Positions 1 through 7,671 of a stretch of 64,000 bases of DNA are shown here, piece after piece (the stretch's first letter is position 1; each line of letters begins with the position of its first letter). The stretch covers positions 2,542,001-2,606,000 of the forward strand of contig NZ_CP007445.1 of the NCBI RefSeq assembly GCF_000599985.1, given 5' to 3'. The notes under the pieces were generated by a model that made no database searches, was not told the DNA's origin, and saw nothing but the letters and a program-made list of their open reading frames with translations. A program made the position numbers and the translations under genes. This DNA is from Gilliamella apicola. Its GTDB lineage: Bacteria; Pseudomonadota; Gammaproteobacteria; Enterobacterales; Orbaceae.

Positions 1-80
1 TTCAATAACTTCATATTAAGCCTTATATCTGAGGGCGCTTTTTCAAATGTTACCCTTTACCTATACATAATCTTAAACTT

Positions 81-252
81 TTAATTTAAAATATATCACA
101 TAACTATACATACTATACATAAACATAAAAAACTTGTTATATATTAATATATTATACTATGTATGCTTATTTTTTAAGTGTTCATAAGTATTCATAACTA
201 TACATACATATATTCCTTTTAGATCACATATATAACAATATGATTTATATTA
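81..252. repeat. Direct repeat A, left copy
   Basis: This AT-rich block, full of ACTATACAT-type words, matches 14647-14800 in the same orientation with small indels and substitutions. It is the outermost of four collinear blocks (A-D) that precede the T6SS effector here and recur to the right of the satellite element. ACTATACAT/ATGTATAGT words also occur at about 12749-12865, before the integrase gene, so part of the block could be recombinase or regulator binding sites. That role is inference. Confidence 0.75.
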
Positions 253-450
253 ATATTATGGATAACCTCAATATTCAATTTGTTAATAATCAATATGTTA
301 TTATTTTGCTTGATCATTGGGTAGCTGAATGGTGATTTCCACCATACAGGTATTAAATTTGTAATCTGCTGAAAAGCTAGCAGGTTTATTACATTGGCTT
401 GAGTTCCTCAACCATAGATATTTATGGTTACTCATTTAGTAATAACGGTC

Positions 451-530
451 AAAAAAACTAAAAAAATCGGGTTAGCGCTGGAATGAATGGGTACGGGTGA
501 TTTTTAGGATGCTTCGTTATGAACTTTTGA
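451..530. repeat. Direct repeat B, left copy
   Basis: These 80 bases match 14835-14914 at 79 of 80 positions by eye (one G/A difference). This is the best conserved of the repeated blocks and shows that the two loci share a recent common origin. Confidence 0.85.
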
Positions 531-663
531 CCCGCCCTCCCAGCTATAAGGATTGTCACTGTACGAAAAGAAACCAATATTTATAAGCTGTAAAGATTTT
601 ATTGATATCACTATGGGTGAAAAAAGCACCAAAAAGCCCTGTTATAAAGTTATTTTTAAAAAT

Positions 664-795
664 CTTCTTTTGGCTAGGTTATAGTTTCTTGAGTCCATAA
701 AAACAGGGCTCAATTTTGCGCCCTTTGATTTTATTGATAAAAATGCAATTGATTAGCTGAAAAGGTATTATTCTCCTTCCTCCATTGGAGGATTT
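664..795. repeat. Direct repeat C, left copy
   Basis: About 132 bases match 15764-15895 without length change but with scattered substitutions. In the left locus B and C are about 130 bases apart. In the right locus a GNAT gene lies between them. Confidence 0.75.
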
Positions 796-1280
796 AACCG
801 CCTGACAAGCAAAGAGCATAAACCTGTTACCTGCTCAACTTTTAGATGCTCAAATTGAGCCACTTCCTATAGAATTTAAATATCCGAAAATCCATTTAAT
901 ATATAATCACTAGCACTTATAGAGGTATCCAAACAAGTATCCAGCAAAAAAGGTATTTAATAAATGGATACCAATTTAATCATAAAAGACAGTTAACAAG
1001 TTAGCGCACTCCAAGAGTGCACTTAATAGATACGTACTAACTATAGTTATATATCTTTAGTTTAGCTAATGCGAAATCTGATGAATTGGTACGCACTAAA
1101 GAGGTACGCACAAAAGTACGCACGGAAAACGTATTATCAGAAAGGGTATTAATTGAAGCTAACACCAAAGTAATTACTACTGTTCGCTTCCATAGAAAAA
1201 TGGAAGCCATTAATAGTGTTCCATCCAAGATACGCTAATAGCGTTTTCCGAAAATATCAATAATTTAACTTAATTAAGAT

Positions 1281-1372
1281 AATAAAACTTACACTATTTA
1301 ACACAAAAAATCAGATTAATATAGCTAATTTGTATAAACTATATACATATTCACAGTGGCTATAACGATAAT
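1281..1372 (+). promoter_or_regulatory. Effector leader/promoter block (repeat D, left copy)
   Basis: This block directly precedes the PAAR effector start and recurs at 15994-16085 in front of the orphan immunity array. Conservation in front of both loci suggests it carries the effector-operon promoter. I cannot assign the -35 and -10 hexamers with confidence. A GAGGG ribosome binding site follows at 1375-1379. Confidence 0.5.
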
Positions 1373-1385
1373 GTGAGGGTGTAAT

Positions 1386-2588
1386 ATGACCAAGCAAGTA
1401 GCTGTTTTGGGTGATGCAACCAATTATGGCGGTAGGATTATCACAGCGTCAGGAAACGGTTATTGTGGTATGGATGGTGTTGCTCTATTAGGTGATTTGG
1501 TTTCCTGTCCTAAATGCAATAGCACAGGCAGAATTATAGAGGGAGCAGACAACTTTATTATCGATGGTAAACCCGTTGCCTATGATGGCTGTATTGTTGC
1601 GTGTAAATGCACGCCAGTCGGTGGGCATAGAATCATCGCCTTAAATAGCACTATATTTGTCGGGGTTAGTAGTGGCTCTGCCCAATCTAATTCGTTTGCT
1701 GGTAATCAAAAACAATTGAGTTCCGCAAATAATGACGAAAACAATTTAATTAGAATTGATGCACGCCGTCTCTTACAATGTGCTGATGAATTATGCGAAA
1801 AGCACTTATATCATGATGATATTAAGCAAGCATTCAAGCAAGAAGTCGAAGTATTTGCTAATGATATTGTTGAAAAGGTAGACAGTGGCGCTATGACGTA
1901 TGAGCAAGGCGCTGAAAAAATCAAGGAAGAAGAAAAAAGCCTTTTGGAACAATCGGTAACATGGGGGCTTCGTGGTATAGCAATTTTTGGCGGTTTAGCC
2001 ATGATTACAACTGGCGCGGCTATGTGCACAACAGGTGTAGGTTGTGTGATTGGCTCATACGTTGGTCTGCATGGTGTAAATAGCATACAGGAGGGTTTGA
2101 CGGGTGGCGATGGTTTTTTGAAATCCTCCTATCAGGCGGCGGCTCGGGAATTAGGTATGTCCGAGTCAGTAGGAACATTGGTTTATGATCTGGTTGATAT
2201 AGGAATATCTGTGCGTGGCAAACTCAAACTAGTGCCTAAAATGAACGAATTTGGGACACCCGTAAGAAAATTATGGCATTTCGGACGACAGGATTTAGTT
2301 AAACATTATACAGTAATGAAAAAAAAGGCATTAGCAGGTGAGATCATTGTTGATATAGCCTCATTGGTTAGTATTTTTGATGACGTTAAAAGTGTATTCT
2401 TTCATAATAACGATACTGACGAATCAGAATTAGTTATCCCTGAGTCTGAAACAATTACGAATGTAGGTGAGTTAGTTCATAGTTGTAACTTTGTTAGTGT
2501 TCGTGATGGTAACAATGGCGTTAGAGAGTATTACCTCTGTACGACTCCTGACGGTGAGCAATATACAATTGATAGCGAAGCGGAATAA
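1386..2588 (+). CDS. PAAR-domain T6SS effector with DUF4225-like toxin domain
   Basis: A 400-aa protein. Residues 1 to about 95 form a PAAR-type tip domain with Cys27, 41, 44, 69, 73 and 75. PAAR proteins cap the VgrG spike of the type VI secretion system and deliver attached toxins. Residues 130-190 are charged and helical. Residues 193-237 are hydrophobic and rich in Gly/Ala (a glycine-zipper pattern), followed by an AARELG...YDLVDIGIS stretch that I associate with DUF4225. The likely action is membrane insertion or pore formation in a rival cell, but this is inferred. The stop codon TAA shares its last A with the ATG of the first immunity gene, so the two are translationally coupled. No T6SS structural genes lie in the window, so secretion must use machinery encoded elsewhere. 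Confidence 0.75.
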   Translation: MTKQVAVLGDATNYGGRIITASGNGYCGMDGVALLGDLVSCPKCNSTGRIIEGADNFIIDGKPVAYDGCIVACKCTPVGGHRIIALNSTIFVGVSSGSAQSNSFAGNQKQLSSANNDENNLIRIDARRLLQCADELCEKHLYHDDIKQAFKQEVEVFANDIVEKVDSGAMTYEQGAEKIKEEEKSLLEQSVTWGLRGIAIFGGLAMITTGAAMCTTGVGCVIGSYVGLHGVNSIQEGLTGGDGFLKSSYQAAARELGMSESVGTLVYDLVDIGISVRGKLKLVPKMNEFGTPVRKLWHFGRQDLVKHYTVMKKKALAGEIIVDIASLVSIFDDVKSVFFHNNDTDESELVIPESETITNVGELVHSCNFVSVRDGNNGVREYYLCTTPDGEQYTIDSEAE

Positions 2589-2590
2589 TG
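2571..2590 (+). repeat. Repeated effector 3' end (junction of the immunity tandem unit)
   Basis: The last 20 bases across the effector stop and the immunity ATG recur exactly at 2904-2923, 3237-3256 and 16477-16496. They recur with substitutions near 16810-16829 and 17479-17500, before the next immunity copy. Each spacer therefore carries a fossil of the effector C-terminus. This shows that the immunity genes multiplied by tandem duplication of a unit of about 333 bp whose boundary lies inside the effector gene. Confidence 0.85.
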
Positions 2591-2899
2591 TTTATTATCT
2601 TTATTTATTATTTTTTATCTATAGCTACTTTGTGTGCTTGCTATTATTTTCGACGTTCTCGTTTTACAGAAAAGGATTATAAATATAACAAACCATTAAA
2701 ATGGACTCGACGCATTCTGATAATTTGGACATACTTGCTTGGCAGCGTACACTATAGTATTTGCGCTAAGAAAAATTATTTCCGTGACGTAGACAATGAT
2801 TTTATTATTGGGTCAGCGTTATTTTTTCTATTTGCGTATATAGTTGCAGTATGTTGGGTGGAGGATATCATACATCCTTTCGATAAAAAGAAAAAATAG
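2588..2899 (+). CDS. Putative T6SS immunity protein, copy 1 (three-helix membrane protein)
   Basis: A 103-aa protein with hydrophobic segments at about 1-20, 43-60 and 73-92, a basic patch (FRRSRFTEKDYKYNK) between the first two and a lysine-rich C-terminus. Its ATG overlaps the effector stop by one base, the usual arrangement for a cognate immunity gene. A small polytopic protein fits protection against a membrane-active toxin. I do not recognise a named family. It is the first of three tandem paralogues, and its ends are nearly identical to theirs while the centre (about residues 48-85) varies. Confidence 0.7.
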   Translation: MFIIFIYYFLSIATLCACYYFRRSRFTEKDYKYNKPLKWTRRILIIWTYLLGSVHYSICAKKNYFRDVDNDFIIGSALFFLFAYIVAVCWVEDIIHPFDKKKK

Positions 2900-2920
2900 T
2901 AAAGATAGCGAAGCGGAATA

Positions 2921-3232
2921 ATGTTTATTATCTTTATTTATTATTTTTTATCTATAGCAACTTTATTAGCGTGTTATTATTTTCGTCGCGCTCGTTTTAC
3001 AAAACAGGATTATAAATATAACAAACCATTAAAATGGACTCGACGCATTCTGATAATTTGGGCGTATTTGTTTTTAGGAATACAAATGAGTATTTGTTCT
3101 AGGAAAAATTATTTTCGTGAAGTGGATAATGATTTTATTATTGCGTCTGCTATATTTTTTGTATTGGCGTATCTATTTGCTATACGCTGGGTAGAAAGAG
3201 TTTCACATCCTTTCGATAAAAAGAAAAAATAG
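2921..3232 (+). CDS. Putative T6SS immunity protein, copy 2
   Basis: A 103-aa paralogue of the preceding gene with the same three hydrophobic segments. The N-terminal 46 residues and C-terminal FDKKKK are nearly unchanged. The middle differs (FLGIQMSICSRKNYFREVDN, then IRWVERVSHP). It lies 21 bp after copy 1, in a spacer that repeats the effector 3' end. The divergent centre suggests a changed toxin specificity (inference). Confidence 0.7.
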   Translation: MFIIFIYYFLSIATLLACYYFRRARFTKQDYKYNKPLKWTRRILIIWAYLFLGIQMSICSRKNYFREVDNDFIIASAIFFVLAYLFAIRWVERVSHPFDKKKK

Positions 3233-3253
3233 TAAAGATAGCGAAGCGGAATA

Positions 3254-3558
3254 ATGTTTATTATCTTTATTTATTATCTATAGCTACTTTGTGTGCTTGC
3301 TATTATTTTCGACGTTCTCGTTTTACAGAAAAGGATTATAAATATAACAAATCGTTAAGATGGACTCGACGCATTCTGATAATTTGGATATATTTTTTTG
3401 GAGGAATACAGGGCAGTATTTGTTTTAGGAAAAATTTTTTCCGTGACGTAGATAATCATTTTATTCTTGGGTCAGCATTATTTTTTTTATTTGCATATAT
3501 AGTTGCAGTATGCTGGGTAGAAGATATAACACATCCTTTTGATAAAAAGAAAAAATAG
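3254..3558 (+). pseudogene. Immunity protein copy 3, N-terminally frameshifted
   Basis: This is the third tandem copy. Compared with copies 1 and 2 it lacks seven bases (TTTTTAT) shortly after the ATG at 3254, so that start reads only eight residues and then hits TAG. The rest of the family sequence is intact in another frame, with a possible TTG start at 3289 giving 89 aa without the first helix. It is probably inactive or phase-variable; the AT-rich homopolymer makes slippage plausible. Confidence 0.65.
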
Positions 3559-3917
3559 TATAATATTAAAAATATTTAATCGGGAACTGCAAAAATTATG
3601 TAGTTTCGTTAAATTAAAACAGTTATCTTCATAATAAAGGCAACTTACAAAACCCTTTCATAGGGTTGAATTTAAAAAGCCCATCAAAGGGCTTACTACT
3701 ATCTTGCTACCGTGCAAGCCTGATGCTTTGATGTAGCGCGACGGCTCAAATATTTACTATTGGCTTTGACTATATCTCTCATTCACCTACCCTTAAAATA
3801 TTCTTTTGTTCTCTAATTTTATCATGGTTATTTTTATGTATATAGATACAGTGTTATAATGTATTAAACTGTATGTTAAAGTGTATCGCATTTAGCTATT
3901 ATCGATAATTAGGTGGT
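3559..3917. other. Intergenic region between immunity array and satellite element
   Basis: No gene is visible. Two hairpins sit at 3652-3694. A 43-bp imperfect palindrome at about 3846-3888, starting GATACA and ending TGTATC, lies shortly before the next gene and could be an operator. An SD-like AGGTGG at 3911-3916 serves the next gene. Confidence 0.5.
3652..3694 (+). terminator. Paired hairpins after the immunity array
   Basis: AACCCT/AGGGTT (loop TTCAT) is followed at once by AAGCCC/GGGCTT (loop ATCAAA). They have little T-tract but sit where transcription of the effector-immunity operon should end. Confidence 0.5.
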
Positions 3918-3921
3918 ATGA

Positions 3922-4557
3922 ATGGTAAGTTTTGCAAAAATGGGAATTTTCGAACAAGCGACAAAATTACCTATGATTGAATCTAAAGAATTAGCTTTAC
4001 TATTATGTGGCTTAGATCCATATATTAAGATAAAAGAAATACCACAAGATAAATTGGCTGATTTCCGTTCTTACCGAAACTATATCGATCGTTGCCTTTC
4101 CTCGTATGGCGGAAGCTTTTATCAGAAATATTCATCAGATATTATGTTTACTATAGCTTACACTTTGATTGATGAAGAAGTCACACCAGAGCCAGTAAAA
4201 AAGCGTGCATTAAAAGCTATTATAAATATAACTGGGACGCAAAAGTGGCGAGAAACTCTTTACAAGTTGGGAGGTCAGGAATTATTAGATATAGGTACTG
4301 ACCTATCTAAAAGCCAAAGAGGACTATATAAAAAGGACGAAGAACAAACAAATATCTACAAAATGACGGGTATGTTATTAAAGCTAATTGCCGATAAACA
4401 AGGTAATTCTTATGGAACTGCTGAAAAACCTAATATTGCAGTAATCAAAAAAGCCATAGATGAAATGGCAAAAAAACATAACTTAAATTTAGATGGTTTA
4501 TCCAAATCGTCATTTTATGAAAAAGCCAAGCTGGCGCTCTCTTATACTCAAAACTAA
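3922..4557 (+). CDS. Hypothetical protein of the satellite element
   Basis: A 211-aa soluble, charged protein that I do not recognise. It has no signal peptide or membrane segment. The last 60 residues (KPNIAVIKKAIDEMAKKHNLNLDGLSKSSFYEKAKLAL) look helical and could bind DNA or a partner. It starts at the second of two nearby ATGs, five bases after AGGTGG, which is the one in the long frame. It is the first gene of the decayed P4-like element, has its own terminator, and stands apart from the AlpA gene. Confidence 0.6.
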   Translation: MVSFAKMGIFEQATKLPMIESKELALLLCGLDPYIKIKEIPQDKLADFRSYRNYIDRCLSSYGGSFYQKYSSDIMFTIAYTLIDEEVTPEPVKKRALKAIINITGTQKWRETLYKLGGQELLDIGTDLSKSQRGLYKKDEEQTNIYKMTGMLLKLIADKQGNSYGTAEKPNIAVIKKAIDEMAKKHNLNLDGLSKSSFYEKAKLALSYTQN

Positions 4558-4568
4558 TCTTTTAACAT

Positions 4569-4604
4569 AAATGACCAATTACCTAAAAGTCCGTTGGTCA
4601 TTTT
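4569..4604 (+). terminator. Terminator of the 211-aa gene
   Basis: The stem AATGACCAA/TTGGTCATT with a 15-base loop is followed by TTCTCGTT, 11 bases after the stop codon. Confidence 0.65.
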
Positions 4605-4780
4605 CTCGTTAAAAAACAAATTTCTTATTGAATAATAATATCTTCTTTATCCCTGAATTCCCTTCTTTCCCTTCTTTCCCTTTTTTTCACCTTAATTGTG
4701 CCGTAAAAAATATAAAAATTTGTAAAAATTAATAAATATTTGTAGCTATCTGAATAATAAATAGAAGAACTAAATTGACA

Positions 4781-4870
4781 CCAAATTGATACTAAATGGC
4801 ACTAAATGGCACTAAATGGCACTAAATGAGACCGAATGAAACCGAATGAGATTGAATGAAACTGATTAAC
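4781..4870 (+). repeat. 10-bp tandem repeat (iteron-like) array
   Basis: Nine consecutive 10-base units follow the pattern ACYRAATGRN, for example ACTAAATGGC three times, ACTAAATGAG, ACCGAATGAA, ACCGAATGAG and ATTGAATGAA. A 10-bp period puts every unit on the same helix face, as expected for a cooperatively bound protein. In P4-like elements with an alpha-type primase, short repeats form the replication origin, so an origin or partition/control site is the natural reading. It lies in the 545-bp gap between the 211-aa gene and alpA, which holds no gene. The same gap has CCCTTCTTT repeats near 4670 and two ATTTTRACGGAATT copies near 4977-5010. Confidence 0.75.
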
Positions 4871-5102
4871 TAAACATAATAAAATTTTCCAGTATAAAAA
4901 TAAATAAAACAATGATGTATATTTTAAATTTTTTCTATGTGCGACCATTTTTTATACTATTAGTGTGACATCGAACATTTTAACGGAATTAAATTATTTT
5001 GACGGAATTCTATTTTTTTTAAAGTAATTCCTGATTTAATGGATTACTGGACAATTATACAGTATTATAATGATAACTACTGATAAAAAAAGGAAATAAA
5101 AA

Positions 5103-5318
5103 ATGACAAATACAATTTTATTAAAGAAAGAAGTTAAAAAATTACTGCACTTCAAATCTGACACTAGCCTCTATACATTGGAACAGAGAGACAAAACCTT
5201 CCCACAAAAGATAAGAATTGGCTTGCGTCGAGTCGGGTATCGTGCTGATGAAATTTACTCTTGGCTGGAATCTCGCAGAGTAGAACGCAGTGAGGTAAAA
5301 CGCCGTGATGTGGCTTGA
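5103..5318 (+). CDS. AlpA-family phage-type regulator
   Basis: A 71-aa protein with the AlpA/excisionase-like winged HTH layout: an N-terminal helix-turn-helix (KEVKKLLHFKSDTSLYTLEQ), then FPQKIRIGLRRVGYRADEIYSWLESR. In P4-like satellites and cryptic prophages, AlpA activates or represses integrase and excision genes. A GGAAA-type ribosome binding site lies 8-12 bases before the ATG. A hairpin pairing AAGCCCTTTA with TAAAGGGCT follows the stop at about 5328-5363. Confidence 0.75.
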   Translation: MTNTILLKKEVKKLLHFKSDTSLYTLEQRDKTFPQKIRIGLRRVGYRADEIYSWLESRRVERSEVKRRDVA

Positions 5319-5512
5319 TGGTGATAAAGCAAAGCCCTTTATATCGCGAAATAATAAAGGGCTAGCATTGGAATAATGACGCTTCCAATGATAACCAATA
5401 TCGCGTTAAGTGTCTAGCTAAAACACCAAATTAACTAATTGATTTTAAAGCAAAGCTCAAAATTGAGCCACGCTATCTTATTACCTAAATTTAAATAAAA
5501 GGGTAATTTTCT

Positions 5513-5537
5513 GACACGTTAATTTTCCGACACGTTA
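5513..5537 (+). promoter_or_regulatory. GACACGTTA direct repeats upstream of the Rha gene
   Basis: GACACGTTA occurs at 5513-5521 and 5529-5537, 16 bases apart, just before the Rha-type gene. It occurs again at 6195-6203 (before the next start) and at 6490-6498. Four copies in 1 kb, two shortly before start codons, suggest operators for a regulator of this element. That function is inferred. Confidence 0.55.
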
Positions 5538-5550
5538 AGAGAGAAGGAAT

Positions 5551-6204
5551 ATGACAGATTTAATTATTAAAAATAACGATATTGAATTGACGCAATCCAA
5601 GGAACCAAGAATAGACAGCCGTTTAGTAGCTAAAGAAATGGGAATTACTCATAAAAGTTTAATGAATTTGATCCGTTCGAATAAGAATGATTTAAAAGAA
5701 TTTGGCTCACTGCCTTTTCAAAAGGCATCGAGAAAAAGAGGCGTTGGAGCTGTGACAATTACTTATGCGCTACTCAATGAGAATCAATTCGATTTAATTA
5801 GTCGAATTGCAAGAGGTAAAAATCATAAACAAATTATTGATTTTAAAGTGCGAGTAACCAAAGCCTTCGCTAATAGCCGAGAACGCGAAAAAGTAAAACG
5901 CGAATACTTACCTTTCTATCATCAGAGCCGTTACGCTTTATCAATGATGCAAGGTGTCAAAAAGTACCATTATATTAATCTCGCCAAAGCTGAAAACAGA
6001 TTTACAGGGTTATACTCAGGAGAGAGGCAAATTGCTAACGAACAGCAATTAGGGGCGCTAATTATCTTACAACAAATCGAATCAGCGGTATTTAATGAGA
6101 TAGACTCACCCACAGAAGCGATAAGGGAAGTTAAACGAAGAATAAGCGCGTTGTCTGATTTAATTACCTCTAATAAAACGATTAATAATTTAAGGACACG
6201 TTAG
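5551..6204 (+). CDS. Rha-family phage regulatory protein
   Basis: A 217-aa protein. Residues about 15-105 match the Rha/pRha layout: DSRLVAKEMGITHKSLMNLIRSN, then a glycine-rich turn and TYALLNENQFDLISRIARG. Rha proteins are phage-encoded regulators that in lambdoid phages interfere with growth when a host factor is absent. The C-terminal half is specific to this element. The gene follows a good AGAAGG ribosome binding site and the paired GACACGTTA motifs, and a third motif overlaps its last codons. Confidence 0.7.
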   Translation: MTDLIIKNNDIELTQSKEPRIDSRLVAKEMGITHKSLMNLIRSNKNDLKEFGSLPFQKASRKRGVGAVTITYALLNENQFDLISRIARGKNHKQIIDFKVRVTKAFANSREREKVKREYLPFYHQSRYALSMMQGVKKYHYINLAKAENRFTGLYSGERQIANEQQLGALIILQQIESAVFNEIDSPTEAIREVKRRISALSDLITSNKTINNLRTR

Positions 6205-6215
6205 AGGGTTTGATC

Positions 6216-6640
6216 ATGACTAATTTTATCAATCTAGCACCAGTAAAAGAAACAACAATTAAAGGTGATGATTTTTTAATCTTTGATTCATTAGAATTCA
6301 GGAATCAAAGTGCAAATAATGAACAAATTACCGAATGGACGACTAATCAAGCTATCACAAAGCTACATGACCAGATTAATCGGCAAAGAGGCTTAAAAAT
6401 GACCATAAGCTTATATAACAACCCAGCAATACAGATGTATGCCCAGCCCTTAAATAATCGCCCTGTGAACCTCTGCGATGTAATTTTTCGACACGTTAGA
6501 GAAGATTTTATTGATATCACTACGCGCGCGCGTATGTGTCGGGAAACTCATTGCATAGGGTTGTATCTAAAATGTTGGTTTTGCCAGTCCATAAAAAGAA
6601 AAACAAGAAAACAAATACCACCGAAAAGTGGTATTAAGAT
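6216..6640 (+). other. Open frame of doubtful coding value
   Basis: An ATG at 6216 with an upstream AGAGGG opens a frame that runs without stop all the way to 7304. However, its middle crosses an oppositely oriented small gene at 6647-6814 and its hairpin, and the translated middle is unlike a folded protein. I therefore split it. The first about 85 residues (NLAPVKETTIKGDDFLIF...) may be a real small phage gene; the rest is probably accidental. A GACACGTTA copy lies inside at 6490-6498, and 6504-6521 repeats bases 595-612 exactly. Confidence 0.3.
6614..6635 (-). terminator. Terminator of the small minus-strand gene
   Basis: AATACCAC/GTGGTATT with loop CGAAAA is followed on the minus strand by a T-rich tract. 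It lies 12 bases after the stop of the minus-strand gene and supports it as a transcribed unit. Confidence 0.6.
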
Positions 6641-6646
6641 AGTAAA

Positions 6647-6814
6647 TTATTCCACTAATCTCATTTTACAAGCAGTTTTAACCCAGCCAGAAAAAGATTC
6701 ATTATCTTTCTTTGCTTGTTGGTTAATTTGCTCTAATAGATCATCTTCAAATCTAATAATTTTTCTAGTACTGTTTGATCGGTCAGTTTTTTTCTTATCT
6801 TTTTTTTCTTGCAT
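6647..6814 (-). CDS. Small YlcI/YnfO-like phage protein
   Basis: A 55-aa protein hidden inside a longer plus-strand open frame. The N-terminus is charged (MQEKKDKKKTD). Then TRKIIRFEDDLLEQINQQ and ESFSGWVKTACKMRL follow the ribbon-helix-helix-like pattern of the YlcI/YnfO (DUF3950) small phage proteins, where a beta strand RFPxxLxxQI precedes FSxWVxxACRxRL. It has an AAAGG ribosome binding site on the minus strand and a terminator just downstream. Likely a DNA-binding regulator. The family call is from pattern memory only. Confidence 0.6.
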   Translation of the reverse strand: MQEKKDKKKTDRSNSTRKIIRFEDDLLEQINQQAKKDNESFSGWVKTACKMRLVE

Positions 6815-6953
6815 TGGTGCATACCTTTATGGTAGATTAAATATTGGTGGTATGAACCATTATAATGATGAGTACCATAAAAGGCAATCCCTCGATAGTG
6901 TTGGTCGCACTTCAAGGGATCTAACCACAATAACATTAATCGAGGTAATGATT

Positions 6954-7304
6954 ATGGCTAATAGTAATGATACCCTATGTCCTAAAAATGGGCAATATGA
7001 CCTACCTAACCTTTTATCTGTCTTGAATTTATATCGGGCTGATATCCAACCACAAAACTTATTACACGCAAAAGTACACTTAGAGGAACTCAGACAATCA
7101 ATTCTATGGGGAATCGGTGCTATTGGTAATTTGTTATTTTGGGCTTCTGAATGTGAAGAATATGAGGAACAACAATTTAAAGACGATACACGCGACATTG
7201 GTTACTTGTTAGCACAATTAAAAAACGTTGCTTGCTTTGCTTCCAATCAAATTAATTTACTTGACGATAAACTTAATCATAAGGAAGTTAACAATAATGA
7301 ATAA
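6954..7304 (+). CDS. Small satellite-element protein, unknown function
   Basis: A 116-aa acidic soluble protein (MANSNDTLCPKNGQYDLPNLLSVLNLY...). I place the start at the ATG at 6954, eight bases after CGAGG, rather than at the far upstream start of the same open frame. The central helix LEELRQSILWGIGAIGNLLFWASECEEYEEQ is amphipathic. It overlaps the next gene by eight bases, so the two are co-translated ahead of the primase. I do not recognise it. Confidence 0.55.
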   Translation: MANSNDTLCPKNGQYDLPNLLSVLNLYRADIQPQNLLHAKVHLEELRQSILWGIGAIGNLLFWASECEEYEEQQFKDDTRDIGYLLAQLKNVACFASNQINLLDDKLNHKEVNNNE

Positions 7305-7671
7305 TAACCAAAAAATAACCGCAATCCATCATATCATCGTTGATTCAGCTATGGCGATAGTAGCAAGTTTGTTTTTAATTGAACAGATTAACAAAAATGA
7401 TAGTCAAGTATTTGTTCATGAGGGTATTAAAATTGATATTAATAAAGATCTAATTGTACTAGGGTTAAAAATCAACCTTAAGCAATACCTGATTGAGAAT
7501 TTCGGCGAAAGTGAGGGATTAAATCGCACTTATGGCGTGTTAAAAGACATGTACACAGAAAACGAAGATAAACCTATTTCATTAACTCCACTCGGGCAAG
7601 AATTACTTTCAACATTGTTTATTGGTTTAGCCGAAGATATCAAAGCTGAATCTAACGCGACAATTCACTAA
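7297..7671 (+). CDS. Small satellite-element protein before the primase, unknown
   Basis: A 124-aa protein starting at ATG 7297 (AAGGAAG at 7281-7287), overlapping the previous gene. It has a weakly hydrophobic helix near residues 10-25 (IIVDSAMAIVASLFLIEQI) and a soluble remainder. Its stop falls in the ribosome binding site of the primase gene, which suggests coupled translation in one replication operon. No family recognised. Confidence 0.55.
   Translation: MNNNQKITAIHHIIVDSAMAIVASLFLIEQINKNDSQVFVHEGIKIDINKDLIVLGLKINLKQYLIENFGESEGLNRTYGVLKDMYTENEDKPISLTPLGQELLSTLFIGLAEDIKAESNATIH

Larger units (their letters stand above)
253..1280. other. Non-coding region upstream of the effector
   Basis: I see no convincing gene in this stretch. 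It contains repeat blocks B (451-530) and C (664-795). The 18 bases at 595-612 recur exactly at 6504-6521 inside the satellite element. A plus-strand open stretch at about 1062-1239 encodes VRTKEVRTKVRTENV, from three GTACGCAC words, and ends at a TAA. It has no start codon or ribosome binding site that I can defend, so it is probably a gene fragment. Confidence 0.5.

Noticed and set aside
1037..1228. 63-codon minus-strand open frame upstream of the effector
   Set aside because: No ribosome binding site and no recognisable family. The repeated VRT words come from a DNA-level GTACGCAC repeat, and the opposite strand is open too.
1..3558. Remaining T6SS structural genes or a vgrG beside the PAAR effector
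   Set aside because: None found on either side in the window, so the effector locus is an auxiliary one.
4781..4870. CRISPR array
   Set aside because: The units are 10 bases without spacers and no cas genes are present.
6210..7304. A single 364-aa protein
   Set aside because: The middle crosses an antisense gene with its own terminator. Only the last 116 codons have a good start and protein-like composition.
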